Below, in pieces: positions 8,522 to 16,692 of a DNA stretch of 64,000 nucleotides. The notes under the pieces are model-generated. The model was not told where the DNA came from. It searched no databases and worked only from the letters and a program-made list of their open reading frames with translations. The position numbers were made by a program, and so were the translations under genes. Position 1 is the stretch's first letter, and every line of letters starts with the position of its first letter. This DNA comes from Leeuwenhoekiella sp. (lineage in GTDB: Bacteria; Bacteroidota; Bacteroidia; Flavobacteriales; Flavobacteriaceae), in NCBI GenBank assembly GCA_002708845.1, contig PAPI01000015.1, forward strand, positions 1 to 64,000, given 5' to 3'.

Positions 8522-9127
8522 CTAGGCTAATTGTTCAATTCTTGCTCCTTTACACAGAGGATACGATTTCACAAATTCTTGAATCGATTCGTTCATTTCA
8601 GCAAAAGAGTCAGAATAATAATAAAGGGCAGTTTCATTCGTACCTTCCCAATACCTTGTAATTTCTGATTTGTCGTTAGTCATTTTTTTTAATTCTGAAA
8701 TCACAAAGTTAATATCAGAGTTTTTATAAACTTCTGGGTCTAAATTCACTCCGTCAATATAAATTCCTAAACCTTCTTTTTGTCCGAATTCTATTTTTTG
8801 GTCAGTTTTTTCAATGGTCAGTTTCGAGCCTTTAGGTGCTCCAAGTTCCTCAAGTTTGTTAATTATTAACTGAATATCGTTTTGATTAATCTCGTTTGAA
8901 TTTAGTTTAATTTCTAAATCGCAATATTCTAATTCTCCAGATTTTAATTGCATCGTTCCGCCACCGGAAACTTCTCCAATTCCCTTAGCTTTAAGCAATT
9001 CATCTAACGGGTCTTCGTAAATTTCTCCTCTGTCGAGAGGCATAATTTTGTCATTTAAAGTTGCTACAATAAAATTGCCAACATCGTTATTTTTTTGTTT
9101 TCCGAAGAGTTTTTTTATGAAGTTCAT
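8522..9127 (-). CDS. Hypothetical cytosolic protein
   Basis: 201 residues, acidic, with no signal peptide. Features are an N-terminal basic stretch (MNFIKKLFGKQK), an alpha/beta segment LEELGAPKGSKLTIEKTDQ and a C-terminal block QKEGLGIYIDGVNLDPEVYK. Small acidic proteins of this type are often found in toxin-immunity or cassette-borne gene sets, but that is only an inference from size and setting. Both ends carry array junction motifs: ACACCGTGTTGTAAT past its stop and TTTACAACGTTTAG before its start. Confidence 0.6.
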   Translation of the reverse strand: MNFIKKLFGKQKNNDVGNFIVATLNDKIMPLDRGEIYEDPLDELLKAKGIGEVSGGGTMQLKSGELEYCDLEIKLNSNEINQNDIQLIINKLEELGAPKGSKLTIEKTDQKIEFGQKEGLGIYIDGVNLDPEVYKNSDINFVISELKKMTNDKSEITRYWEGTNETALYYYSDSFAEMNESIQEFVKSYPLCKGARIEQLA

Positions 9128-9250
9128 TTGTTTTTATATCTAGTTTACAACGTTTAGTATATTAAAAGCTGGCGGTTATGAAGTGCTAATTTTTCAGTTA
9201 AGCACAAAGTTTGATGTGAATCAAAAGCCCTGATTTTATTAGTGTTTCGC

Positions 9251-9496
9251 CTATTTTTTATATACATCGTTGGCATACGTTTTTTTCTTCTTTATTAGAA
9301 ATACAACTCCAATTAATACATTCCAAATTAGAAAATAAACCCAAATATCTTTCGCAAATTCGGTTCGACAAGGTGGACAAGGATAATCCGGAATACAAGG
9401 TTCACATTGTATTAAAAACGAGTCGATTAAGAACCTGACTAATAGAACTATATTTCCAAGAATCCAGATGAATATAATTTGGAGTTTAATTCTCAT
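9251..9496 (-). CDS. Small two-TM membrane protein with Cys-rich loop
   Basis: 81 residues: membrane segments at about 5-28 and 48-68, joined by a loop holding CEPCIPDYPCPPC (two CxxC-like pairs), with a basic C-terminal tail. The cysteines suggest disulfides or metal binding in the loop. It starts 16 bp after the stop of the broken gene upstream. Function unknown; the protein is likely real because its layout is non-random and the start is clean. Confidence 0.6.
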   Translation of the reverse strand: MRIKLQIIFIWILGNIVLLVRFLIDSFLIQCEPCIPDYPCPPCRTEFAKDIWVYFLIWNVLIGVVFLIKKKKTYANDVYKK

Positions 9497-9512
9497 TCAG
9501 TTATACGTTCCA

Positions 9513-9804
9513 TTAATTGATTATGTTTTTCATTCCATTCCGAATCTCTATTATTTTCTCAACTTTTGTTTTGAAGTTTTCAAATTCATTATCCGCCTTT
9601 TCTAACGAACTATTAAAGTCAGTCAGTATGAAACATCAGTCCATATATTCCAATTGTGATAGAAAAAGGTGCAATAGAACCATTTTCTTCCAGAGTGATT
9701 CTTGCACCAAATGAATTTTCTTCATCCTTTAATATTTTTCCGTCTTCAGAGCCAATAGTCCCAATTGAATTTCCCTGATCAAATGGATTCCATTTATATT
9801 CCAT
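9513..9804 (-). pseudogene. Frameshifted gene (4-bp duplication)
   Basis: Starting from the ATG at 9802-9804 (MEYKWNPFDQGNS), the frame reads to GLMFHTD and stops at 9619-9621. On the minus strand this point carries a tandem ACTGACTGAC. Removing one GACT unit restores the frame, which then continues HTDFNSSLEKADNEF ... EIRNGMKNIIN to a TAA at 9513-9515, giving about 96 residues. The continuation has strong coding character (helical, charged), and the intact gene would end 16 bp before the next start. It is a recent loss-of-function mutation or a slippage-switchable gene. The product is unidentified. Confidence 0.75.
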
Positions 9805-9903
9805 AAAGTCACTTTTCAAATGTATACCAACAGTTCGGCTATGATTTTGTTGTGGCGTTATCTGCAGGATTATTCCGCAGAGAAATTAAGCTAGTTATAC
9901 GTT

Positions 9904-10428
9904 TTAATTTCCGTTTTTATATTCTTCCCAACTTTTGATTATTCGAAATTCTCCACAATTCTCCATTCTCTTAATCAGTTCCGCTCTGTTATTGTACATT
10001 TTGAATTTTTCTGGTACAATTCCGTTTATTATTTCAATCGAAGGACTTAATTCGGGATGATAATAATTTTCGAGAGTTACAATTTTAGTTTTTCCATTTT
10101 TTGTAAATCGGAATGATTTAATATCTCCATCTCTTACACAAACGTTTGAGTAGAGTACGCTTAAGCTATCAATGTTTATATTGGATAATTGTCGAATCTT
10201 GCTTTTTGGTAAGTCAATAGTCGAATATAAAACACTATCTTTTTCGTTTTCTAATTCTCCACGAAATGTTATAGTCAGTTTTTCATTCGTGAGCTCGTAA
10301 AGAACAGAATAGGCAAGAGAATAGTCGAAGTCAGCAATTGATAATTGAAATGGTTCAATCGGTTTATTGTTACAAGAAATTGTAAAAATTAAAACAACTG
10401 ATATTATCAATCCGACTGGTCTTCTCAT
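9904..10428 (-). CDS. Hypothetical lipoprotein
   Basis: 174 residues from the ATG at 10426-10428, which places a lipoprotein signal (MRRPVGLIISVVLIFTISC) with the lipidation cysteine at residue 19. The longer frame to 10464 crosses the junction sequence and lacks this logic. The mature part is mainly beta with no motif I recognise. It probably sits on the periplasmic or outer membrane surface. It belongs to the second array, with an attC-like junction on each side. Confidence 0.6.
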   Translation of the reverse strand: MRRPVGLIISVVLIFTISCNNKPIEPFQLSIADFDYSLAYSVLYELTNEKLTITFRGELENEKDSVLYSTIDLPKSKIRQLSNINIDSLSVLYSNVCVRDGDIKSFRFTKNGKTKIVTLENYYHPELSPSIEIINGIVPEKFKMYNNRAELIKRMENCGEFRIIKSWEEYKNGN

Positions 10429-10508
10429 AATGTTTGTAAATGGTAATGAACTTTCGTTAACCACCGAACGCCCTATTTGCTATATACCGTGTTGTACAAC
10501 GTATTTTT

Positions 10509-11120
10509 TTATAAACTATCAAGGAAACACTCAAAAAAGGTTTTTTCTCTATACACAACAGCATCTTTGTATTCTTCTGGTAGAGTTTCAGGTCCTTGTC
10601 TATGGGAACGTAACTCTCCATTTTTGAGGACGAAACTGTGATTTATGATTTCTTCAATATCATTTACAGAATAACCTTCTGGCATCTGAAAGAATTCGCA
10701 ATGAAATGAAGTTCCAAATCCAAAATGTTTACCATCTTTCATTTTAGCAGCAAAACCTGTCCAACCCATAGTTGTTTCGCCTTTAATTTGATTTTGAACC
10801 TTTAATGGAAAAGCAAAATCACTTTTCTCAATTTTTTCGATGTTATACTCATTCAACCTATTTCCACTAGTTACAAAGTGTTTAACAATGTTGAGATATC
10901 CTGTGTCTGTTGATTTATTAAAGATTCCCTTTCCTTTCTGCTCTTCTTTAAATCTCCTAACAGCAAGTTTTGTGATCTCTCTTGAGTTTCTAAATATCAC
11001 GCAAGGAAGAAATGTCCCATCCGTCAAATAGACAGAGGCTCTATATCCATCACCATAGTTGGTATCAGGTAAAGGCTCAATATTATTTCTTAGATATTTT
11101 GTGATTTCTTCCGTTCTCAT
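10509..11120 (-). CDS. Conserved hypothetical protein
   Basis: 203 residues from the ATG at 11118-11120 (MRTEEITKYLRN). Striking motif-rich stretches (GDGYRASVYLTDGTFLPC, KGETTMGWTGFAAKM, FGFGTSFHCEFFQMPEGY, RSHRQGPE) suggest a well-conserved family seen in scattered bacteria, but I know no function. No signal peptide or membrane segment. It is the first gene of the second array; the upstream junction contains ATGTTGCACAACAATTACAT, a near-palindrome. Confidence 0.6.
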   Translation of the reverse strand: MRTEEITKYLRNNIEPLPDTNYGDGYRASVYLTDGTFLPCVIFRNSREITKLAVRRFKEEQKGKGIFNKSTDTGYLNIVKHFVTSGNRLNEYNIEKIEKSDFAFPLKVQNQIKGETTMGWTGFAAKMKDGKHFGFGTSFHCEFFQMPEGYSVNDIEEIINHSFVLKNGELRSHRQGPETLPEEYKDAVVYREKTFFECFLDSL

Positions 11121-11213
11121 CTTTATGTTGCACAACAATTACATCACAGTCCAAAATGCACTGTTTTCTCTTATTTACATAGCTATAAATATACTCTTTT
11201 AAACCAACTGGAC

Positions 11214-11230
11214 TTTACGGTATTCCTCAT
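11214..11230. repeat. 17-bp identical sequence at array edge, copy 2
   Basis: This is identical to 5408-5424 and in the same orientation relative to the downstream array. It marks the promoter-side edge of the second minus-strand array, before the terminator of the rhamnose operon. Confidence 0.6.
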
Positions 11231-11300
11231 AGGGTCTTGTGTAGTAATACTAATGATACTTTAAGTTGTTAGGAAACTAGTTACATTATTTACCAAAAAA

Positions 11301-11337
11301 GAAATGGCCGTTATTCCCTAACTATAACGACCATTTC
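11301..11337 (-). terminator. Rho-independent terminator of the rhamnose operon
   Basis: GAAATGGCCGTTAT and ATAACGACCATTTC pair with one mismatch around a 9-base loop. On the minus strand the stem is followed by TTTTTTGG. It lies about 35 bp past the stop of the NCS1 permease, the last gene of the catabolic operon. Confidence 0.8.
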
Positions 11338-11371
11338 AAGGTACTCTTAAGCACCAGTTTTTTATTGGCTA

Positions 11372-12793
11372 TTAAGCAAGTCGCTGCTTTATCTGATAAA
11401 ATCTGCTGAAAATTAAAAACAGCACTCCACAACTGATCCATGCCGGTAAGGTCAAAAAGGAGAGGAATACATCAAATTGAATTGAAATAAAGTAAAATAC
11501 GCCAAAGCTTAAGGCCCATGCACCAAACACCGCCCAGTTGAATTTGATTCCGGTTTTTTCGGCATAAAAGGATTGGATTCCGGCTTGTTTTCCAAAGAAA
11601 TATTCAAACACAATGATGGCTCCTATTGGCGCCAGAATAAAGCCGTAGAGGGCTACAAAGCCTAAAAGCTTCATGGCAAATGCCGGGAATAAGCCAGCAA
11701 TAGTCGCTACAGTACCGGCAATGATGGTTACCCAAAAGGTAGAAAGTTTGGGAATGATGGCTTGAAATGCGAGTCCGGCCCGGTAAATTGTAGGGTTGGC
11801 AGTCGTCCATCCCGCAAGGATTACAGCGATAATCCCAAAAACGCCAATGGCATTGTAGGCCAAAGGACCCGGAGCTACCGAAGGCGCTTCACCAGCTGCA
11901 AGCAGGGCCTGGGCTTCAGGAGATTTAAGATATACGGCGTAGAGCAGGGCAGCGGCGATCCAGGCAATATAATGACCGATGTAAATTCCACCGGCGGTCG
12001 TCCATCCGGCACTTGCTTTTTTCGCAAAGCGGAACACAGACAGGTCAGACATCCCGATGTGCATCGCGGCATTGGCAAACCAGGACCACAACACCACATG
12101 CCAAAAGGTATATTTTACCTGTCCCGGAAAGGGTTCACCCCCGTCTCCCCAAATATTCCAAAAATCAGAAAAACTGTTTACATCCAGTTGGATCAACGCT
12201 ACAACCCCACAGGCAATAAAGGCCACTACGATTATGGGTGACATCCAGTTGGCCGCTTTGGCCACGGTATTATAACCTTTAGCAGCAATGATGGAAATTA
12301 CCGCGCCAATGGCAATTACAATAATCACCCAGGTCAGGCTGTTGGGCGTGGTGTCTGTAAGTTTGGGCATTTCCATATCAAAGGGAATCCCAACCGCGGT
12401 TGCTGATACAGTAATCATCGCTCCGGCCAAAAAGCAAAACAGAACTCCATTTGCGAGGTTGTACGCGGTCACCAGACGGGTACCACAGATTTTTTCCAGA
12501 TGAAAATACAAGGTGTATCTAAACTTAGTCCCGATCTCGGCAGTAAGAAAGCGCCAGCTCAACACCGCCATCAGGTTGCCCAGGAGCAGTCCTATAATCA
12601 GGTCAAAAGCACTTACCCCGGTCGTTAAAAACAGAGGGCCAATTACAAACTCGGTTCCGGCTGCGTGTTCCCCGGCATACATGCCTAAAAAGGCTTTCCA
12701 GCTCTGTAGTCTGGACTGGGGTACGCGTTCGCGTTCAAATTCGCCGCCGGCAATGGCTTCAATGGCTTCTTCTTCCTGATTGTATTGTGACAT
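11372..12793 (-). CDS. NCS1-family (CodB-like) permease
   Basis: 473 residues with about 12 membrane helices, matching the purine-cytosine permease/NCS1 fold (APC superfamily); typical segments are GTEFVIGPLFLTTGVSAFDL near residue 46 and WTTANPTIYRAGL near residue 327. Classical members take up nucleobases, allantoin or hydantoins with H+ or Na+. Here it is the last gene of the rhamnose operon, 3 bp after the lactate dehydrogenase gene and just before the operon terminator. No RhaT-type transporter is present, so it may carry rhamnose, a rhamnose oligomer or lactate instead; that is inference. The family assignment is firm, the substrate is open. Confidence 0.85.
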   Translation of the reverse strand: MSQYNQEEEAIEAIAGGEFERERVPQSRLQSWKAFLGMYAGEHAAGTEFVIGPLFLTTGVSAFDLIIGLLLGNLMAVLSWRFLTAEIGTKFRYTLYFHLEKICGTRLVTAYNLANGVLFCFLAGAMITVSATAVGIPFDMEMPKLTDTTPNSLTWVIIVIAIGAVISIIAAKGYNTVAKAANWMSPIIVVAFIACGVVALIQLDVNSFSDFWNIWGDGGEPFPGQVKYTFWHVVLWSWFANAAMHIGMSDLSVFRFAKKASAGWTTAGGIYIGHYIAWIAAALLYAVYLKSPEAQALLAAGEAPSVAPGPLAYNAIGVFGIIAVILAGWTTANPTIYRAGLAFQAIIPKLSTFWVTIIAGTVATIAGLFPAFAMKLLGFVALYGFILAPIGAIIVFEYFFGKQAGIQSFYAEKTGIKFNWAVFGAWALSFGVFYFISIQFDVFLSFLTLPAWISCGVLFLIFSRFYQIKQRLA

Positions 12794-12796
12794 AGG

Positions 12797-13954
12797 TTAG
12801 GTTATTAAGTGTTTGGGCAGGTCTTCAACCCGCTCGCAAACCAGTTGATCCATAACTTGTTTAAATTGGGTTTTGAGCATCCCGATGGTGTGATCTCCGC
12901 CTTTGTTGCCTAATGCGCCACAGCCGTACATAAACGAGCGGCCCATAAAGGTAAATTTGGCTCCACAGGCCATCGCCCGAGCAATATCGGGACCGGAACG
13001 CAGGCCACTGTCCATCATCACCTCGATCTGGTCGCCGTAGGTCGCCGCGATTTCTTTCAGCGAATTGATGGTAGATTGGGCGGCATCCAGTTGGCGTCCA
13101 CCGTGGTTCGAAACGATGATGCCGTCAAAGCCCATACGTATTGCGTCCTGGGTATCTTGCAGGGATTGTACGCCTTTAAGTACCAGCTTACCCTTCCAGC
13201 GGTCGCGGATGGGTTTTATTTTTTCTTCGTTGAGTTTCCCCGAAAAGGTGCGGTCCATAAACGCACCCAGTTGTTTTAGGTTTAAACCTTCAGGGGTGTA
13301 GGGTTTAAGATTTTCAAAAGTAGGCTGACCGTATTTAAGCGTGTTATAAGCCCAGGTGGGTTTGCCTAGGATTTGCATGATATTCTTAACAGACATTTTA
13401 GGTGGAAGCGCCAAGCCGTTTTTAAAATCCCGTGGGCGAAAGCCAAAGGTTGGCACATCACACAGCAGTACCAGAACCGGGCAACCGGCTGCTTCAGCAC
13501 GGTCAATAATATCGTTGCGTACCGCGTCTTCCACGGGATTGTACAACTGAAACCAGGCATTACCTTCGGTGAGTTCACTGGCTTTTTCAATATCCATCGT
13601 CGTTACCGTACTCAGAATAAACGGAATGTTGTGTTTGTGGGCTGCTTTGGCTAAAATCGCAGGTGAGTTGGGCCACATCAGCCCCTGAAGGCCTACCGGA
13701 GCGATGCCAAAAGGTGCATCAAACTCCATCCCGAGCACTTTGGTTTTGGTGGAGCTTTCGCCATAATTGTTGAGGTAACGGGGTTGCAACTGCACGTCAC
13801 GGATTTCAGAGGTGTTGCGCTTGATGCTTACATCTTCATTACAACCTCCGTCGAGGTATTCAAAGGCAAAGGCCGGAACCCGACTTTTTGCTTTGGTTCT
13901 TAAATCATCTACAGAAGGATACGCGGTGTCAAAAGAATTGGCCATAATTTTCAT
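12797..13954 (-). CDS. lldD: FMN-dependent alpha-hydroxy-acid (L-lactate) dehydrogenase
   Basis: 385 residues, full length for the family. It shows FMN- and substrate-binding blocks of the L-lactate dehydrogenase/glycolate oxidase barrel: PFGIAPVGLQGLMWP near 81, K260 in LVLKGV, and the active-site SNHGGRQLD with H284 and R287. It would oxidise L-lactate to pyruvate, passing electrons to the quinone pool. In this operon the expected L-lactate comes from the L-lactaldehyde released by the aldolase. Its ATG overlaps the stop of the kinase gene (ATGA, 13951-13954); an ATG three codons later is also possible. Specificity for L-lactate rather than another hydroxy acid is inferred from context. Confidence 0.87.
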   Translation of the reverse strand: MKIMANSFDTAYPSVDDLRTKAKSRVPAFAFEYLDGGCNEDVSIKRNTSEIRDVQLQPRYLNNYGESSTKTKVLGMEFDAPFGIAPVGLQGLMWPNSPAILAKAAHKHNIPFILSTVTTMDIEKASELTEGNAWFQLYNPVEDAVRNDIIDRAEAAGCPVLVLLCDVPTFGFRPRDFKNGLALPPKMSVKNIMQILGKPTWAYNTLKYGQPTFENLKPYTPEGLNLKQLGAFMDRTFSGKLNEEKIKPIRDRWKGKLVLKGVQSLQDTQDAIRMGFDGIIVSNHGGRQLDAAQSTINSLKEIAATYGDQIEVMMDSGLRSGPDIARAMACGAKFTFMGRSFMYGCGALGNKGGDHTIGMLKTQFKQVMDQLVCERVEDLPKHLIT

Positions 13955-15324
13955 TTTGCGATGAAGGGAATATGCTTCTTCATCGAATAGTTTTTCTTGA
14001 GAAATTTTGAATTCAGTTGCGTATCAGAGATGCAAATCGCGGCGCCAAGGGCAGACCCCAGCGAGGAGTCTGTGGTGCGCAATTCCATCGTTCTAAAATG
14101 ATGTGAAAGCAGTTGGATGTATACTTCGTTATCGCTAAAACCGCCGTCCACAAAAAGCTTTTCGATAGCCATGCTGCCTTTGGCACTTTTGATACTCGCG
14201 ACCTGAAGCAATACCAGCTCCACCATCAAGTGATGATACGCGTGTTCAAAAGTAGTATATCTTAATGTAGTTTTGTGTGGCATATTGGGAACATCAATCG
14301 ATTCCCAGTGAAAAAGCTTTTCAAAGTCTTTGTGAATCTCGTAGTGTATTTCGGGATCAAATTTTACCGTTTTGTGATAATGGGCGTCAACACCATAGTG
14401 TTTCACCAACTTTTTAACCTGAATACTGTATTCATTTCCCAGAAACAACCGCGCTGATTTTACGGGTTTGCCGTTGATGCGCATATAATTGATGCAATCG
14501 TCTGCAACATCCTGTTTGGTAAGCAAGCTGTCGGTAAACGGATTGAGTGAAATGCTCCAGGTACCGGTCGAAATCAGGATAAACGGTTTGCTCAGGCTGC
14601 GCACGTAGGGCAGGAGGGCAGCACTGCTGTCGTGAATTCCCACGCCAATTTTAATACGCTTGCCGTTGTAATTCATATTGATACTCGTTTCGGTAGAAAC
14701 GATGGGCGGCAGGATTTGGTCCAGTTTTTCGGCATAGACCCAATCGTGGTAGTCTTTTTTTTCAAAATCCCAAAGTGCGGTATGACAGCCAATACTGGTG
14801 TATTCGCTAAGCGGAATTCCCGTGAACACGAAACTCAAATATTGTGGCAGGTGCAGACTGTAACGGATTTTGCTAAATACTTCGGGTTTGGTGTGTTTTA
14901 GCCAATAGAGCTGCATCCCGGCATTGAGCATTCCGGAACTTGATGAACCCGTTTGTTGATGGAAATCGGCTTCCGGACCGTATTTCTCATAAAAACCATC
15001 ACTAATTTCCTGCGGAATCGATTTCGTATAATTATATAAAGGAAAGATCACATCGCGGTTTTCATCCAGATGCACCAGGCTGGCGCCGTAAGACGAAAAG
15101 TTGATGGCCTTTATGTCGTAGTTTTCGGTCTTTAAGATGCGGTCAAAAACAGTTTTTAGCCAGTTGCGCAAAGCGGAAAGGTCTTCGGTGGGATGCCCGT
15201 CTTCATCTTCGATCTCGTCAAACTGAACATATTCGCGATACACCTCCTGAAAGTCTTCGTCAAAGAGGAAGAATTTTTTGTTGGTCTTACCAATATCGAA
15301 TATGGCCGTTACTGTTTGTTTCAT
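13951..15324 (-). CDS. rhaB: FGGY-family sugar kinase, probable rhamnulokinase
   Basis: 457 residues from the ATG at 15322-15324. The FGGY/actin-ATPase fold is visible in FDIGKTNKKFFLFD (phosphate 1 loop, residues 10-23), ISTGTWSISLNP (phosphate 2) and FVDGGFSDN (adenosine region). It phosphorylates L-rhamnulose at C1, between the isomerase (upstream gene) and the aldolase. It lies 18 bp after the isomerase stop and overlaps the dehydrogenase gene by 4 bp, so it is in the middle of the operon. Fuculokinase activity is the main alternative; the P. stutzeri-type rhamnose isomerase next door favours rhamnulose. Confidence 0.85.
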   Translation of the reverse strand: MKQTVTAIFDIGKTNKKFFLFDEDFQEVYREYVQFDEIEDEDGHPTEDLSALRNWLKTVFDRILKTENYDIKAINFSSYGASLVHLDENRDVIFPLYNYTKSIPQEISDGFYEKYGPEADFHQQTGSSSSGMLNAGMQLYWLKHTKPEVFSKIRYSLHLPQYLSFVFTGIPLSEYTSIGCHTALWDFEKKDYHDWVYAEKLDQILPPIVSTETSINMNYNGKRIKIGVGIHDSSAALLPYVRSLSKPFILISTGTWSISLNPFTDSLLTKQDVADDCINYMRINGKPVKSARLFLGNEYSIQVKKLVKHYGVDAHYHKTVKFDPEIHYEIHKDFEKLFHWESIDVPNMPHKTTLRYTTFEHAYHHLMVELVLLQVASIKSAKGSMAIEKLFVDGGFSDNEVYIQLLSHHFRTMELRTTDSSLGSALGAAICISDTQLNSKFLKKNYSMKKHIPFIAK

Positions 15325-15342
15325 CAATTACCTGGTGCCTGA

Positions 15343-16623
15343 TTAGAGTCCGGTTGCTACGGTTTTACTACCGCGTTCGGCGATGAGGTTTTTGCGAACC
15401 TCCAGCTTGCGGTAGGCTTCAATAGGATTAAGTGCACCACCGCTGCGTAAACGAGCTTCCCGAACCAGTGGCCTTACATCGGTGCGATAGGCATTTTGTA
15501 AAAGCTCCTGACACAGGGTAACATCGTTTGCTTCCTGCGCGGCTCTTAGCGCATCCTGATCAATCAATAAGGCTTTTGCATAAGCTTCTTGAATCGCTTC
15601 CAACGATTGGATTAAATCTTCCAGCGGATCTTTAACGTTGTGACTGGCATCGATCATCCAGCCCAGTTCGGGGTTTTGCGGATTGTTTTGAATCCCGTAC
15701 ACGAGTTCGTTGAAAATCAGGAAGAGGGCATAGGGCTTTATGCTACCCACAGTAAGATCATCATCGCCGTATTTGCTGTCGTTAAAGTGGAAACCGCCCA
15801 GTTTGCCTTTCAGCATTAAAACCGAAACGATTTGCTCAATATTGGTATTGGGCAGGTGATGCCCTAAATCTACTAAGGTATAGGCGCGTTCGCCGCAGCC
15901 GTTTGCCAGCATCAGTGAAGTTCCCCAATCCTGAATAACAGTACTGTAAAAATTAGGTTCGTAAGGTTTATACTCGATATACAGCTTCCAGTCTGTGGGC
16001 ATATCTTCATAGATCGAAATCAGACTGTTTTGCGTGTGGGTTAAAGCCGTCTGAAAGTTATTTTGCCCCGGAAAGGATGAACCGTCTGCCAGCCAAACGG
16101 TCAAGGCTTTAGATCCCAGTTTGTTTCCTATTTCTACCACTTCTTTGTTGTGGGCGATGGCCTGCTCGCGTACTGCGGAACTGGTATTGCTCAGCGAACC
16201 GTATTTATAGGTTTCCTTCTGATTCTTTTGATCCTGAAAGGTGTTGCTGTTTACCGCATCAAATTTAATTTGATGTTTGGCCGCCAGTTCTTTAATCGCG
16301 TTGTAATCGTTAGGTACATCCCATGGGATATGTAATGAAACGGCGCCCGCTGTCTGCGTTAGCCTGTGAATTAAGCCAATGTCTTCAATTTTTTGTTCTA
16401 AAGAAGCCGGTTCGCCACCGTAAGAGAATCTTCCGAAGCGGGTTCCGCCTGCACCCAGGGCCCAACTGGGAATGGCGACCTGAAAGTCAGCCAGCTTAGT
16501 AATGAGCTTATCTACTGCAGCACCTGATTTCGATAACGATTGAGCTAAGAAATCAAAATGGGATTTATGGTCCTGAAGTTTGTGTTTGTTGAGATCTTCG
16601 AGTTGTTGTTTGTGGATGTTCAT
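15343..16623 (-). CDS. rhaI: L-rhamnose isomerase (RhaI type)
   Basis: 426 residues, the length of the Pseudomonas stutzeri-type enzyme rather than E. coli RhaA. The TIM-barrel metal ligands can be read at positions shifted by two from that enzyme: E217 (LYIEYKP), D252 (LVDLGHH), H279 (GFHFNDSKYGDDDL) and D325 (WMIDASHN). It interconverts L-rhamnose and L-rhamnulose with Mn2+/Co2+-type metals in the cytosol. It is the second gene of the operon, separated from the first by 69 bp that hold a strong hairpin. Its start is preceded by AAGGAG on the plus print (CTCCTT on the coding strand), so the start rests on frame and family alignment. Confidence 0.9.
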   Translation of the reverse strand: MNIHKQQLEDLNKHKLQDHKSHFDFLAQSLSKSGAAVDKLITKLADFQVAIPSWALGAGGTRFGRFSYGGEPASLEQKIEDIGLIHRLTQTAGAVSLHIPWDVPNDYNAIKELAAKHQIKFDAVNSNTFQDQKNQKETYKYGSLSNTSSAVREQAIAHNKEVVEIGNKLGSKALTVWLADGSSFPGQNNFQTALTHTQNSLISIYEDMPTDWKLYIEYKPYEPNFYSTVIQDWGTSLMLANGCGERAYTLVDLGHHLPNTNIEQIVSVLMLKGKLGGFHFNDSKYGDDDLTVGSIKPYALFLIFNELVYGIQNNPQNPELGWMIDASHNVKDPLEDLIQSLEAIQEAYAKALLIDQDALRAAQEANDVTLCQELLQNAYRTDVRPLVREARLRSGGALNPIEAYRKLEVRKNLIAERGSKTVATGL

Positions 16624-16643
16624 AAGGAGATAATCATGTTAAT

Positions 16644-16670
16644 CGCCGGGAGTCAACCTGACTCCCGGCG
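16644..16670 (-). other. Intercistronic GC-rich hairpin in the rhamnose operon
   Basis: CGCCGGGAGTCA, three bases, TGACTCCCGGCG form a perfect 12-bp stem between the aldolase/dehydrogenase and isomerase genes. No T-run follows on the minus strand, so it is unlikely to terminate fully. It more likely protects or sets the 3' end of the first cistron after mRNA cleavage, or tunes read-through. Confidence 0.7.
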
Positions 16671-16692
16671 GTTTAAACTAGTTCAATTCGTT

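Noticed and set aside
2049-11140. Classical mobile integron
   Set aside because: No integrase and no strict GTTRRRY/RYYYAAC cores; only attC-like features are claimed.
11604-12779. Several plus and minus frames over the NCS1 gene
   Set aside because: Shadows of a GC-richer coding region; no starts or families.
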